DNA of 64,000 bases from CAIUKV01 sp041659105 (GTDB lineage: Bacteria; Actinomycetota; Acidimicrobiia; IMCC26256; PALSA-555): positions 1-64,000 of the forward strand of contig JBAZYX010000004.1 in NCBI GenBank assembly GCA_041659105.1, in the 5' to 3' direction. Positions 25,710 through 33,813 of this stretch are shown here, piece by piece. A program made the translations under genes and the position numbers. The notes under the pieces are model-generated. The model made no database searches, was not told the origin of the DNA, and saw nothing but the letters and a program-made list of their open reading frames with translations. How positions within the stretch are numbered: the first letter of the stretch is position 1; each line of letters starts with the position of its first letter.

Positions 25710-27185
25710 TCAGGTCTTCCCGTTGGGGTACGGGTCGAGGATCAGCGGCGGTCGCGGCGGCTGGGTGAAGTCGAACGCGGCGCGCAGGTCGCCCAGGGCG
25801 GGCGCCTCCTCGCGCACGCTGATCCGCTTGTCGGGGCGGCCGTCGGTGCGCGGGTCGATGCGCTGCCCGTCGAGGAACACGTCCTCGATGAACTTCAGGT
25901 ACGCGTCGTGGCTGAGCGTCTGCTGGTCGATGGAGCCCTTCTTCGCGTATGGGCTGATGACGAGGCCGGGAACGCGGATCCCGTAGCCGTTCGCGTCGAC
26001 CACGGGCGGCACGACGTGGTCGTAGAACCCGCCGTAGTCGTCCCAGCTCACGAAGATCGCGGTGGAGTCCCACAGGTCGGACTTCATGATCGTGTTGATC
26101 TGGCGGGTGACCCAGGCCTGGCCCTCGCTCACCTTGGACGGCGGGTGCTCACTCACCGCGCCGTTGGGGATCAACCACGTCACCGCCGGCAGCGTGCCGT
26201 CCTTCACCGCCGCGTCGAAGTTCTTCATCGGCTGGACGTTGTCGGTCTGGTCGTTCTCCTGCACGGTGGTGAAGTACGGCAACGGGTTCCAGATGTTGGA
26301 CGTCCGCGCGTCCTGCTTGCCCGGCTTGCAGGTGATCGGCCCCGTCACCTCGTCGCAGTCGGGCTCGTCGCCCGCGAACACGTAGTAGCCCCACGACACG
26401 TCGTTCTCGTGCAGCAGGTAGGTGATGTCGGTCCACGCGTAGACGGGGTCGTCGAAGTCGGGGACGTCCTCCTGCCCCACGTCGTTGAGCTTCTTGTACC
26501 GCGCTTCCTTCCAGCTGACCGGTGCGTCGGGGTCGTCCCCCGCGTTGCGGCACGACATCGGGTTGGTGTTCCGGCACTTCGCCGACCACCCCGAGACCAT
26601 GTAGAGGTGCGCGGGGATCGTCCACGAGTTGGACGCGGCGAACATGTGGTCCTGGAGGACGAACTCGCGCGCGTAGCGCCAGTAGTTCGGGATGTCGGCC
26701 TCGGTCTTGTACCCCATGACGTTGGTGGGGTCCTCGTTGGTGCGCTCGCACCACGAGCTCTCGTTGTACCCGATGTCCTCCGGGCAGGGTGCCGTCGCGT
26801 CCCGGAACGCCTGGAGGAAGCCGTCCATCTTCCCGCCGTTCACCGACGTCACGAACGAGCGGTAGTTGTGCGGGCCGCCCACCTGGCGGTCGCCGGGCTC
26901 GTGTGTGGGGCGGACACACGTCCCCGATTCGTTCGGGTCGGGGACGCACACGGCAATGTTGCCGTCCGCGTCGAGCGGGAAGCCCTCCGCCCCGGGAAAG
27001 GTCCCGAAGTAATGATCGAACGTGCGGTTCTCCTGCATGATGATGACGATGTGCTCGATCTTCTCGAGACCCGACTTCGCCTGGGAACCCGACTGCGCGT
27101 GGGCGGTGGCGCCTGCGGTGCCGGCGAGCAGCGCGACCGTCGCGACGAGTGCGGGCAGCAGCATGCGGGGACGCGCGCGCTTCAC
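25710..27185 (-). CDS. secreted phosphoesterase, phospholipase C / acid phosphatase type
   Basis: The 491-residue protein has a signal peptide (KRARPRMLLPALVATVALLAG, cleavage near AHAQS) and the phosphoesterase-family opening EHIVIIMQENRTFDHYFG, which holds metal and catalytic residues. Further family landmarks are NSWTIPAHLYMVSG, WISWDDYGGFYDHV-like FVSWDDYGGFYDHV and GIRVPGLVISPYAKKG. Members are phosphatidylcholine-type phospholipases C or AcpA-type phosphatases acting outside the cell. The GTG at 27185 follows GAGAGG by five bases and gives a clean signal peptide; longer open frames upstream are antisense to the next gene. Confidence 0.88.
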   Translation of the reverse strand: MKRARPRMLLPALVATVALLAGTAGATAHAQSGSQAKSGLEKIEHIVIIMQENRTFDHYFGTFPGAEGFPLDADGNIAVCVPDPNESGTCVRPTHEPGDRQVGGPHNYRSFVTSVNGGKMDGFLQAFRDATAPCPEDIGYNESSWCERTNEDPTNVMGYKTEADIPNYWRYAREFVLQDHMFAASNSWTIPAHLYMVSGWSAKCRNTNPMSCRNAGDDPDAPVSWKEARYKKLNDVGQEDVPDFDDPVYAWTDITYLLHENDVSWGYYVFAGDEPDCDEVTGPITCKPGKQDARTSNIWNPLPYFTTVQENDQTDNVQPMKNFDAAVKDGTLPAVTWLIPNGAVSEHPPSKVSEGQAWVTRQINTIMKSDLWDSTAIFVSWDDYGGFYDHVVPPVVDANGYGIRVPGLVISPYAKKGSIDQQTLSHDAYLKFIEDVFLDGQRIDPRTDGRPDKRISVREEAPALGDLRAAFDFTQPPRPPLILDPYPNGKT

Positions 27186-27217
27186 GGGAGCCTCTCGGGG
27201 TGCCGACGGGTCGGGGG

Positions 27218-27223
27218 AGCATA
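27218..27223 (-). promoter_or_regulatory. -10 hexamer TATGCT for the phosphoesterase gene
   Basis: TATGCT on the minus strand lies 32 bases before the GTG at 27185, giving a leader of about 25 bases that contains GAGAGG. The box overlaps the ribosome-binding region of the divergent gene. Confidence 0.45.
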
Positions 27224-27224
27224 G

Positions 27225-27770
27225 GTGAGCGACCCCTCCGATCCCACTGCGGCTCCGGCCGCGGCCCCGCCGCCGTCCGTCCCTGCTCCACCGTCCCGAC
27301 CCGATCGTGTGCCCGTGCTCGCGCGGGTCTTCGCGGTCGCGCTCATCGGTGCGCTCGCATACTTCGGGTGGAACGCGATGGAGAAGTGGCCGTTCACCGG
27401 ATGGCGTCTCTACTCGAACCTCAAGGGCAACACCTCGGGGAGCTACTTCCCGTTCCGGGTCGACGCCGACGACGTGCTGCACCGCGTGGACTTCAAGGCC
27501 ATGCCCGACGCGTACAGCCGCGCGCCGTATCTGCTCGAGAAGTTCGACCGGTTCTCCGACGCCGAGCGCGAGGCGGTGTGCGACGCGATCGCCGAGGGGG
27601 AACAGGGAGAGGGCCGGGAGGTCGAGGCGATCCACATCTACTGGGAGCGGTACCGGGTGCGGGTCATCGACGGCGAGCGAGTGAAGGACCGCATCGAGCG
27701 CGAGTTCCGGTGGTCGTGCGCGGAGGCGCCCGGGTACGACGGCCCCGACGAACCGGAGACCGACGAATGA
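27225..27770 (+). CDS. single-pass membrane protein of an HTTM-linked operon
   Basis: The 181-residue protein has a Pro/Ala-rich N-terminus (about 1-28), one membrane helix (about 31-48) and a soluble domain (about 50-181) with WPFTGWRLYSNLKG and an acidic tail. I do not recognise a named family with confidence. It is the first gene of an operon in which the next two genes start at ATGA and GTGA overlaps, so it probably works with the HTTM-like membrane protein and the FAD oxidoreductase. GGGGGAG lies a few bases before the GTG. Confidence 0.7.
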   Translation: MSDPSDPTAAPAAAPPPSVPAPPSRPDRVPVLARVFAVALIGALAYFGWNAMEKWPFTGWRLYSNLKGNTSGSYFPFRVDADDVLHRVDFKAMPDAYSRAPYLLEKFDRFSDAEREAVCDAIAEGEQGEGREVEAIHIYWERYRVRVIDGERVKDRIEREFRWSCAEAPGYDGPDEPETDE

Positions 27771-28696
27771 GCGGGGTCGCGGTGACCACCGAGCCTCGGG
27801 TTCGTCCGTCGGTCGGGCGCCGGCTCGACGACCTGCTCTTCGGTCCCGAGGCGCCGGCGCGGCTGCTCGCGGTGCAGGCGCTCTTCCTCGCGCTGATCGG
27901 CGTGCGCACGGTGCTGTCGCCGTACCCGAAGCTGGCGGGCGCGCCGCCCGCGCTGTTCAAGCCTGCCTGGATCGTGTCGTGGCTCGACGCCATGCCGTCG
28001 CGGACCGTGATCCTGGCGGTCCAGGCGGTGATCGTCGGGGCGGTGATCACGTGGTTCGCGATCGGCCGCAACCCCCAGTGGCGCGGGCCGATCCGCCGTG
28101 CCACCTACGCCGTGGCCTGGCTCGGCTTCCTGTTCCTCGCCGCGCTGCGCGGGAGCCGGGGCAAGATCTTCCACATCGAGCTGATGCTCGTGTGGGCCTC
28201 GCTCCCACTCGTGTTCGCCCCGGGCGACGCACGGTGGTCCGACCGGCGGCCGCAGCGCCGGTACGGATGGGCCGTCCGCACCGCGATCGGCGTGATGGCC
28301 ACGATCTACTGCTTCACGGGGATCTGGAAGCTGCGCAGCTCCGGGCTGGAATGGGTGTTCTCCGACAACATGAAGTGGGCGCTGGCCTGGGGCCGCGTGC
28401 GTGGGGAGCCCACGCCGCTCCAGGGGGTCGCGGTGTTCCTCGCCGCGCACCGTCCGCTCCCCGAGATCTTCGCGGCGTGCATCCTCGTGTTCGAGGTGTC
28501 GTTCCCGCTCGTGGTGCTCTTCCGGCGCGTCCGTCCCGCCTACGTGGTCGCGGCGTGGTGCTTCCATCTGGGGACGGTGCTGCTCCTCGGTCTCGACTAC
28601 ACGGTGTGGCCGGCCACGGTCACGATCCTCTTGATCGACTGGCCGGTGGTGGTCGATCGGGTGCGGCGGCTCGCCGGGGGTACGGTGCGCGAGTGA
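27767..28696 (+). CDS. HTTM-like multi-pass membrane protein
   Basis: The 309-residue protein has about seven membrane helices with the layout of the HTTM/vitamin-K-carboxylase-like membrane domain. Features include a long first half with TWFAIGRNP, RGSRGKIFHIELMLVW and CFTGIWKLRSSGLEWV, then paired helices near the C-terminus with WCFHLGTVLLLGLDYTVWP. The His, Lys and Trp residues inside helices resemble that fold, but no carboxylase activity is implied. The start overlaps the upstream stop (ATGA) and its own stop overlaps the next start (GTGA). Confidence 0.65.
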   Translation: MSGVAVTTEPRVRPSVGRRLDDLLFGPEAPARLLAVQALFLALIGVRTVLSPYPKLAGAPPALFKPAWIVSWLDAMPSRTVILAVQAVIVGAVITWFAIGRNPQWRGPIRRATYAVAWLGFLFLAALRGSRGKIFHIELMLVWASLPLVFAPGDARWSDRRPQRRYGWAVRTAIGVMATIYCFTGIWKLRSSGLEWVFSDNMKWALAWGRVRGEPTPLQGVAVFLAAHRPLPEIFAACILVFEVSFPLVVLFRRVRPAYVVAAWCFHLGTVLLLGLDYTVWPATVTILLIDWPVVVDRVRRLAGGTVRE

Positions 28697-30111
28697 GCGA
28701 GTACGACGCGGTCGTCGTCGGGTCGGGACCGAACGGGCTGATGGCGGCGATCACCATGGCGCGTGCCGGTCGACGGACCGTGGTGCTCGAGGCGGCGCCC
28801 GCGCCCGGGGGCGGGAGCCGGTCCGCGGCGCTCACCGAACCGGGGTTCGTCCACGACGTCTGCTCGAGCGTGCACCCCACGGCCGTGGCCTCACCCGCGT
28901 TCGCCACGGTGCCGCTTGCGGCGCGCGGCGTGGAGTGGTGCCATCCCGAGATCGCGCTCGCGCACCCGCTCGCCGGCGGGCGCGCCGGGCTCGTGCACCG
29001 CTCGGTCGACGACACCGCGCGCGGACTCGGGAGCGACGCCGACGCGTACCGGTCGCTCATGGGGCGGTACGTGGCCAAGGCGACGCAGGTCAGCGAGACC
29101 CTCTTCTCGCCCCTCGGCATCCCGCGGGTCCCGTTCACGATGGCTCGCTTCGGGCTCGACGCGATCCGATCGGTGCAGGGCCTCACGACCCGTCGATTCG
29201 ACGGCGACGAAGCGCGCGCGATCCTCGCCGGGTCCGCGGCCCACTCGATGGTCGCGCTCGACGCGCCGGGCAGCGCCGGGTACGGGATGTTCCTCACGTT
29301 GCTCGCGCACGCGGTCGGCTGGCCCGTGGCCGCCGGGGGATCGCAGCGGATCGCCGACGCGCTCGTCGCGGAGCTGGCGGCCCACGGCGGTGAGGTCGTG
29401 ACCGACCACGAGGTCACTTCCCTGTCCGACCTGCCGCCCGCGCGCAGCGTGCTGCTCGACATCACGCCGCGCCAGCTCCTCGCCCTGGGCGGCGACCGCG
29501 TCCCCACGCGCTACCGGCGGACGCTTCGGCGCTACCGGTACGGACCCGGCGTGTTCAAGATCGACTGGGCGCTGTCGGGCCCGGTGCCGTGGACCAACCC
29601 CGACGTCGGACGGGCGGCGACCGTGCACGTCGGCGGCACGATCGACGAGATCGCGGCGTCCGAGGCCGAGGTGCTCGCCGGCCGCGTCCCCACGCGTCCG
29701 TTCGTGATCTTCGTGCAGGCCGCGGTGGCCGACCCGTCGCGCGCGCCGGCCGGCCGCCACACCGGCTGGGCCTACTGCCACGTCCCCAACGGGTCGACGA
29801 TCGACTGCACCGAGGCGATCGAGGCCCAGGTCGAGCGCTTCGCCCCCGGCTTCCGCGACACGATCCTCGCCCGCCACACGATGCACGCGGCGGGGATGGA
29901 GGCCTACGACGCCAACTACGTGGGCGGCGACATCAACGGCGGTGCCGGCACGGTGCGCCAGATCTTCACCCGTCCGGCGGTGTCACCCCGACCGTGGGTC
30001 ACCCCGATCCCGCGCACCTACCTCTGCTCGTCCGCGACCCCGCCCGGCGGTGGGGTGCACGGGATGTGCGGCTGGCACGCGGCGCGGGCGGCCCTGCGGC
30101 GCGACGACTGA
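28693..30111 (+). CDS. FAD-dependent oxidoreductase, phytoene desaturase-like
   Basis: The 472-residue protein begins with a dinucleotide-binding motif, VVVGSGPNGLMAAITMARAG near residues 7-26, followed by VVLEAAPAPGGGSRS, the pattern of CrtI-type flavoproteins. The C-terminal GG-rich segment (YVGGDINGGAG near 415-425, and CSSATPPGGGVHGMCGWHAA) is the usual FAD-closing part. It probably oxidises or isomerises a lipid-like substrate at the membrane. It is translationally coupled to the HTTM-like protein, so the two may act on one membrane metabolite. Carotenoid genes are not present nearby. Confidence 0.85.
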   Translation: MSEYDAVVVGSGPNGLMAAITMARAGRRTVVLEAAPAPGGGSRSAALTEPGFVHDVCSSVHPTAVASPAFATVPLAARGVEWCHPEIALAHPLAGGRAGLVHRSVDDTARGLGSDADAYRSLMGRYVAKATQVSETLFSPLGIPRVPFTMARFGLDAIRSVQGLTTRRFDGDEARAILAGSAAHSMVALDAPGSAGYGMFLTLLAHAVGWPVAAGGSQRIADALVAELAAHGGEVVTDHEVTSLSDLPPARSVLLDITPRQLLALGGDRVPTRYRRTLRRYRYGPGVFKIDWALSGPVPWTNPDVGRAATVHVGGTIDEIAASEAEVLAGRVPTRPFVIFVQAAVADPSRAPAGRHTGWAYCHVPNGSTIDCTEAIEAQVERFAPGFRDTILARHTMHAAGMEAYDANYVGGDINGGAGTVRQIFTRPAVSPRPWVTPIPRTYLCSSATPPGGGVHGMCGWHAARAALRRDD

Positions 30112-31011
30112 CTACCTGCGCCGGAAGAACCTCTTCCGGTGGCGCGCCGCCGGCGCGGGCCGCCGGGCGGGGCGTTCGGGGCCCGGGGTCTCGCCCCCGA
30201 GCTCGGGTCCGAAGAGTCCCTCGAGGTCGGGGGGCTCGGCCACCAGCGTGAACGCCTCGCCCGCGAACGGGGGAAGGTCGGATGCCGCCGGGGTCGGGGC
30301 CGGGGTTGGGGTCGGCGAGGGTGCGGGTTCGGGTTGGGGCGTCGCGCCCCAGGCGCTGCCGCCGGGCTCGACGGCCGGCGTGGGTGCCGCGACGGGCGAG
30401 GCCGTCCGGGGCCGGCGGGGGCGCTCGTCGTCGAGCATGCGCAGCCGCACGCCGTCGGCCTCCTCGCGCGCCGCCGTCACGATCCGCTCGGCGTCGGCGC
30501 GCGCCGACGTCAGCAGCTGCTCGCGCTCGTCGTCGAGCCGGCGGATGAAGTTGGTCACTTCGTGCACCGCGTTGTCGCGGATCCGGGCCGCGTCGAGCAG
30601 GGCTTCGTCGCGGAGCCGAGCCCGCTCCTCGACGTTCTCGCGCAGGGCTCGCTCCCGGCCCTGGAGCGCTTCGCGGCGGAACTGCTCGGCCACGGCGCCG
30701 GCGCTGCTGCGGGCGCGCTCGGCGCTCAGCTCGGCCTCGGCCACGATCGTGCGTGCGTCGGCCTCGGCGATGGCGCGGGCCGCAGCGGCCGCGGCGTCGG
30801 TCTCACGGTGCGCCTGCTCGAGGATGCGGGTGGCCTCGGCCTGCGCGTCGGCGCGGATCTGCGTGGCATCGAGCAGGGCGGACTCGCGGACGCGGGCGGC
30901 GTCCACCTGGGCCTCGGCCCGGAGCACCTTGGCCTCGAGTGCGGCCTGGCGGAGGAGCTTCTCCGCCTTGCGACGCTGCTTCTTCGCGGCCTTGCCCGCG
31001 TTCTTGGCCAT
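30112..31011 (-). CDS. Ala/Glu/Arg-rich coiled-coil protein
   Basis: The 299-residue protein has a basic N-terminus (KKQRRKAEKLLRQ) and then about 170 residues of Ala, Glu, Arg and Asp with heptad character (about 20-190). A Pro-rich linker (PTPTPAPTP, about 210-245) and a basic C-terminal end (RHRKRFFRRR) follow. It resembles the next gene on the minus strand and, in composition, the giant coiled-coil protein at 58.9 kb. Such proteins often form cytoskeletal or polar scaffolds in actinobacteria (DivIVA, FilP), but no defining motif is present. The ATG is leaderless, six bases after TAGCCT. Confidence 0.75.
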   Translation of the reverse strand: MAKNAGKAAKKQRRKAEKLLRQAALEAKVLRAEAQVDAARVRESALLDATQIRADAQAEATRILEQAHRETDAAAAAARAIAEADARTIVAEAELSAERARSSAGAVAEQFRREALQGRERALRENVEERARLRDEALLDAARIRDNAVHEVTNFIRRLDDEREQLLTSARADAERIVTAAREEADGVRLRMLDDERPRRPRTASPVAAPTPAVEPGGSAWGATPQPEPAPSPTPTPAPTPAASDLPPFAGEAFTLVAEPPDLEGLFGPELGGETPGPERPARRPAPAARHRKRFFRRR

Positions 31012-31017
31012 CGGCAG

Positions 31018-31023
31018 AGGCTA
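31018..31023 (-). promoter_or_regulatory. -10 hexamer TAGCCT, leaderless geometry
   Basis: TAGCCT on the minus strand ends six bases before the ATG at 31011. Confidence 0.6.
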
Positions 31024-31091
31024 CGGATGCGGAGGCGCTGCGTCCAGGAGCGGGCGCGCGCGGGGGGATCGGAGGGTGACGGCGGACTCGA

Positions 31092-32030
31092 CTAGGAGCG
31101 GCGGGACCGGCGCCGCAACCGGCGGCGGTTCGGCTCCTCCGGCTCGCGCCCGCTCTTCTCGTGCTTGTCGTGCCAGAAGTTGGCGAGGTCGACGATCACG
31201 GGGTCGCGCTCGGGTCGCACCGCGTCCTCGACGGCCAGGGGCGTGAGCGCGAACGGCGGGACGTCGAGGTCGTCGAAGAGCTCGGCCTCGAGCCGCGCCG
31301 CGTCGGGCGTGGGCGCCAGGTTGTCGAAGACGTCGACCACCACCGGCGCGACGTCGGTGGTGAGCGGCTGGGCCTCGAAGCCCGCGTCCGCGTCGAGCGC
31401 CTCCCACATCTCGTGGTCGGCCGCGTCGGAGCGGGCCTGCTCGACGATGGCGAAGGCCTCGGCGTGGGCGTCGGCGAGGATCCGCTCGCGTTCGGTCTCG
31501 GCTGCGGCGAGCTCGGCGTTCGCGGTGCTGCGCGCCTCGTCGCGGATCCGGGCCGCCTCGAGCAGGGCCTGGTCGCGCAGCCGGGTGCGCTCCTCGGCGA
31601 GCTCCGCGATCGCGCGCTCGCGCTCGTTCCGCACCTCGGCGCGGGCCTGCTCGACCGCGACCGTCGCGGTGGTCTGCAACCGCTCGGCCTGGAGCTCGGC
31701 CCGGGCCCGGGCGGCGTCGGTCTCGGCCGCGGCGATGACCCGGGCCTGGGCGACGACGTACTCGGCCTGGACGTGGGCGGCGTCGACGATCCGGGCCGCC
31801 TCGGCGGTGGCCTCGGCCCGCTGCCGCGCGCTCTCGGCGGTGGCGTCGACGATCGTCTCGACGCGCGTGGCCGCGGCTTCGGCCCGCCACTCGGCGGCCG
31901 CGGCTCGTGTCTCGGCGGCCTGCGCGGTGGCCTCGGCCACGATCACCCGACCCTCGAGCCGGGCGCGCCGGAGCGTCTTCTTCGGGGTCGGCTTCCCCCG
32001 TGCGCTCTTGGCCTTCCGGTTTCTGCCCAT
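31092..32030 (-). CDS. Ala/Glu-rich coiled-coil protein, paralogue of its neighbour
   Basis: The 312-residue protein has a basic N-terminus (RNRKAKSARGKPTPKKTLRRARLEG begins similarly to its neighbour) and an alanine-rich coiled coil (about 25-200). Motifs such as ERTRLRDQALLEAARIRDEA nearly match ERARLRDEALLDAARIRD of the downstream gene. An acidic C-terminal domain (about 205-285) and a basic tail (RRRLRRRSRRS) complete it. The two genes are therefore tandem paralogues, each with its own leaderless promoter, here TACACT six bases before the ATG. A scaffold role is inferred from composition only. Confidence 0.75.
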   Translation of the reverse strand: MGRNRKAKSARGKPTPKKTLRRARLEGRVIVAEATAQAAETRAAAAEWRAEAAATRVETIVDATAESARQRAEATAEAARIVDAAHVQAEYVVAQARVIAAAETDAARARAELQAERLQTTATVAVEQARAEVRNERERAIAELAEERTRLRDQALLEAARIRDEARSTANAELAAAETERERILADAHAEAFAIVEQARSDAADHEMWEALDADAGFEAQPLTTDVAPVVVDVFDNLAPTPDAARLEAELFDDLDVPPFALTPLAVEDAVRPERDPVIVDLANFWHDKHEKSGREPEEPNRRRLRRRSRRS

Positions 32031-32036
32031 TGGAGA

Positions 32037-32042
32037 AGTGTA
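32037..32042 (-). promoter_or_regulatory. -10 hexamer TACACT, leaderless geometry
   Basis: TACACT on the minus strand ends six bases before the ATG at 32030. Confidence 0.6.
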
Positions 32043-32103
32043 AGCAGAGTCGGACGCGACGTCCAGAGGGCCTGGTGGGGCCCGTGTTGTCAGTGGGGCG
32101 GGA

Positions 32104-33798
32104 TCAGTTCTTGTGGACGTGGAACGTGCAGATCACGGTCGCGTTCGCCTGGAGGTCGTAGGCGACCGTGGTGGCCGAGCCGGACCAGCTCAGCGGGGCA
32201 CCGGAGCGGTTGTGACAGTCGGCGCTGACGTTGTTCCATCCCTCCAGCGGTTCCAGGGTCCACGAGTACTGCCCGGGGCTGACCGTGTAGCCGTTCGCGG
32301 ACCCGAGTCCGGTCACGCTCGTGCCGAACGGCGAGGAGACGGTGAACGATCCGATGCCGCCGTTGTCCGACACCACGTAGACGACGGTCGTCCCGGTCTC
32401 GCTCGGCGGTGGGTTCGTGGGCGGCGGCTCGGGCGGGTTCGTGGGCGGCGGTGCGGGGGCGCCCGTGGTCGCGGTCGTCCGCGCCGGGGTGGTCGCAGGC
32501 GTGGTGGACCCCGCGGTGGGCGGCTCGGGCGCGGCGGTGGTCGGCGGCAACGTGGTGGCCGTGGGCGGGAGCTCCTTGGCCCAGGTCTCGAGCCGGGCGC
32601 GATCGGCCCCGTCGGGCGCCACCGGGATCTCGTAGCGCGCGGTGAAGTTGCCGTTGGCCGGGAGGACCACGGAGTAGCGGACCACCGGGTCGGCCTGCAC
32701 CACCGTGGGCTGCGGCTGGAACGTGATGTCGTCGACCGAGGGAGCCAGGGCCTTCGGGATCACCTCGGTGAAGGTCGTCTCCATCGGGGCGCTCGTGGGG
32801 TTCGAGAACTCCAGGAGCCCCACGAAGTCGCGGCCGTTGGAACCCTGGAGCTTCCAGACCCGGGTGACCTGCGCACCCTCGGGCGTGGTGATCGGGTCGA
32901 AGGTCAGCTGTGCGCCGGGCGCGGTGCGGATGGCCTGCTTGTCGGAGCCCCCGCCCGGGATCACGACGATCGCGACGGCGGCGAGGAACACGGCGGCCAC
33001 GGCCACGGCCGCGACGATCTGCTTGGTCCGCCGACGCGAATCGGGCGCGGTCCGAACCGCGGTGACGGTGGGCGCGCCCGCCGCGGCCACGATCGCCGGC
33101 TCCGACTCGAGGTCCTCCGACTCGAGGTTCTCGGGCTCGGCGGGCGGGGGCGCGGGTTCGAACGCCGCCTCCATCGCCGCCGGACCTGCGCCGTCGGCCG
33201 TGGGCATGGGCGGGAGGTCGGCCTCGGGCGCCGTGCCGGCGGCCAGCGTCGCGCCCGCGGCGCCCGCCGCGGCGGGACGGCGGCGTCGGCGGGTCTCGCG
33301 CGCCGGCTCCTGGTAGAGGGTGTCGGTGAGGTCGTCGAACTCCGTGGACGGGTCGAGCGGAGTGGGGTTCGTCGATCCCGGGGCCCGGGCTCGACGGCGT
33401 GCCCGACCCGGGGTGGTCCGCGGGGCCGGCTTCGCGGGCGCGGCCGGAGCCGTCGGAGCTGCGGGTGTGGACGCCGCGGGCTTGGCTGCGGCGGCCGCGG
33501 TCGTCGCCGCAGCTGCTCCGGCCGCCTGGGCGCGGCGCGAGGGGGCGGACCGCGGCGCCGGGGTCCGAGCCGCCCAGGGGTCGGGTTCGGGCTGCTTCGG
33601 TGCCGGGGCCGGACGGGCGCTCGGGGGCTGGGCCGGCGCTTCGGCGTCGGGGCCCGCGCCGGAGCTGCGGATCTCGTCGAGGGCGGCCTGGAGCAGGTCC
33701 TGGGCCACGGCGAAGGTCGACGCCGCGTCGGGAGACGGGTCCGCCGGCTGCCAGTCCTGCTCTGCGGACGCCTCGTCCGGCTGTCGCCGCTTGCTCAT
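32104..33798 (-). CDS. membrane-anchored Pro/Ala-rich protein with extracytoplasmic domain
   Basis: The 564-residue protein has a long disordered Pro/Ala-rich cytoplasmic region (about 1-255) and one membrane helix (about 262-282, IVAAVAVAAVFLAAVAIVVI). A beta-rich extracellular domain follows (about 295-395, with VWKLQGSNGRDFVGLLEFSN), then a Thr/Pro-rich linker (about 400-465) and a C-terminal beta domain with two Cys (ADCHNRSG and VICTFHVHKN). No family is recognised. The topology suggests a protein linking cytoplasm and envelope beside the glycan polymerisation genes. A TAACAT box lies nine bases before the ATG. Confidence 0.72.
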   Translation of the reverse strand: MSKRRQPDEASAEQDWQPADPSPDAASTFAVAQDLLQAALDEIRSSGAGPDAEAPAQPPSARPAPAPKQPEPDPWAARTPAPRSAPSRRAQAAGAAAATTAAAAAKPAASTPAAPTAPAAPAKPAPRTTPGRARRRARAPGSTNPTPLDPSTEFDDLTDTLYQEPARETRRRRRPAAAGAAGATLAAGTAPEADLPPMPTADGAGPAAMEAAFEPAPPPAEPENLESEDLESEPAIVAAAGAPTVTAVRTAPDSRRRTKQIVAAVAVAAVFLAAVAIVVIPGGGSDKQAIRTAPGAQLTFDPITTPEGAQVTRVWKLQGSNGRDFVGLLEFSNPTSAPMETTFTEVIPKALAPSVDDITFQPQPTVVQADPVVRYSVVLPANGNFTARYEIPVAPDGADRARLETWAKELPPTATTLPPTTAAPEPPTAGSTTPATTPARTTATTGAPAPPPTNPPEPPPTNPPPSETGTTVVYVVSDNGGIGSFTVSSPFGTSVTGLGSANGYTVSPGQYSWTLEPLEGWNNVSADCHNRSGAPLSWSGSATTVAYDLQANATVICTFHVHKN

Positions 33799-33807
33799 CC
33801 ACCTGCC

Positions 33808-33813
33808 ATGTTA
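33808..33813 (-). promoter_or_regulatory. -10-like TAACAT overlapping an upstream stop codon
   Basis: TAACAT on the minus strand ends nine bases before the ATG at 33798. Its TAA is the stop codon of the upstream membrane-protein gene (33811-33813). Confidence 0.45.

Noticed and set aside
27186..27635. N-terminal extension of the phosphoesterase
   Set aside because: It is antisense to the 27225-27770 gene, and GTG 27185 has a ribosome-binding site and exposes a signal peptide.
28597..29886. minus-strand frames opposite the flavoprotein gene
   Set aside because: The plus strand has the full FAD-binding motifs and overlapping starts; the minus frames have no recognisable domain.
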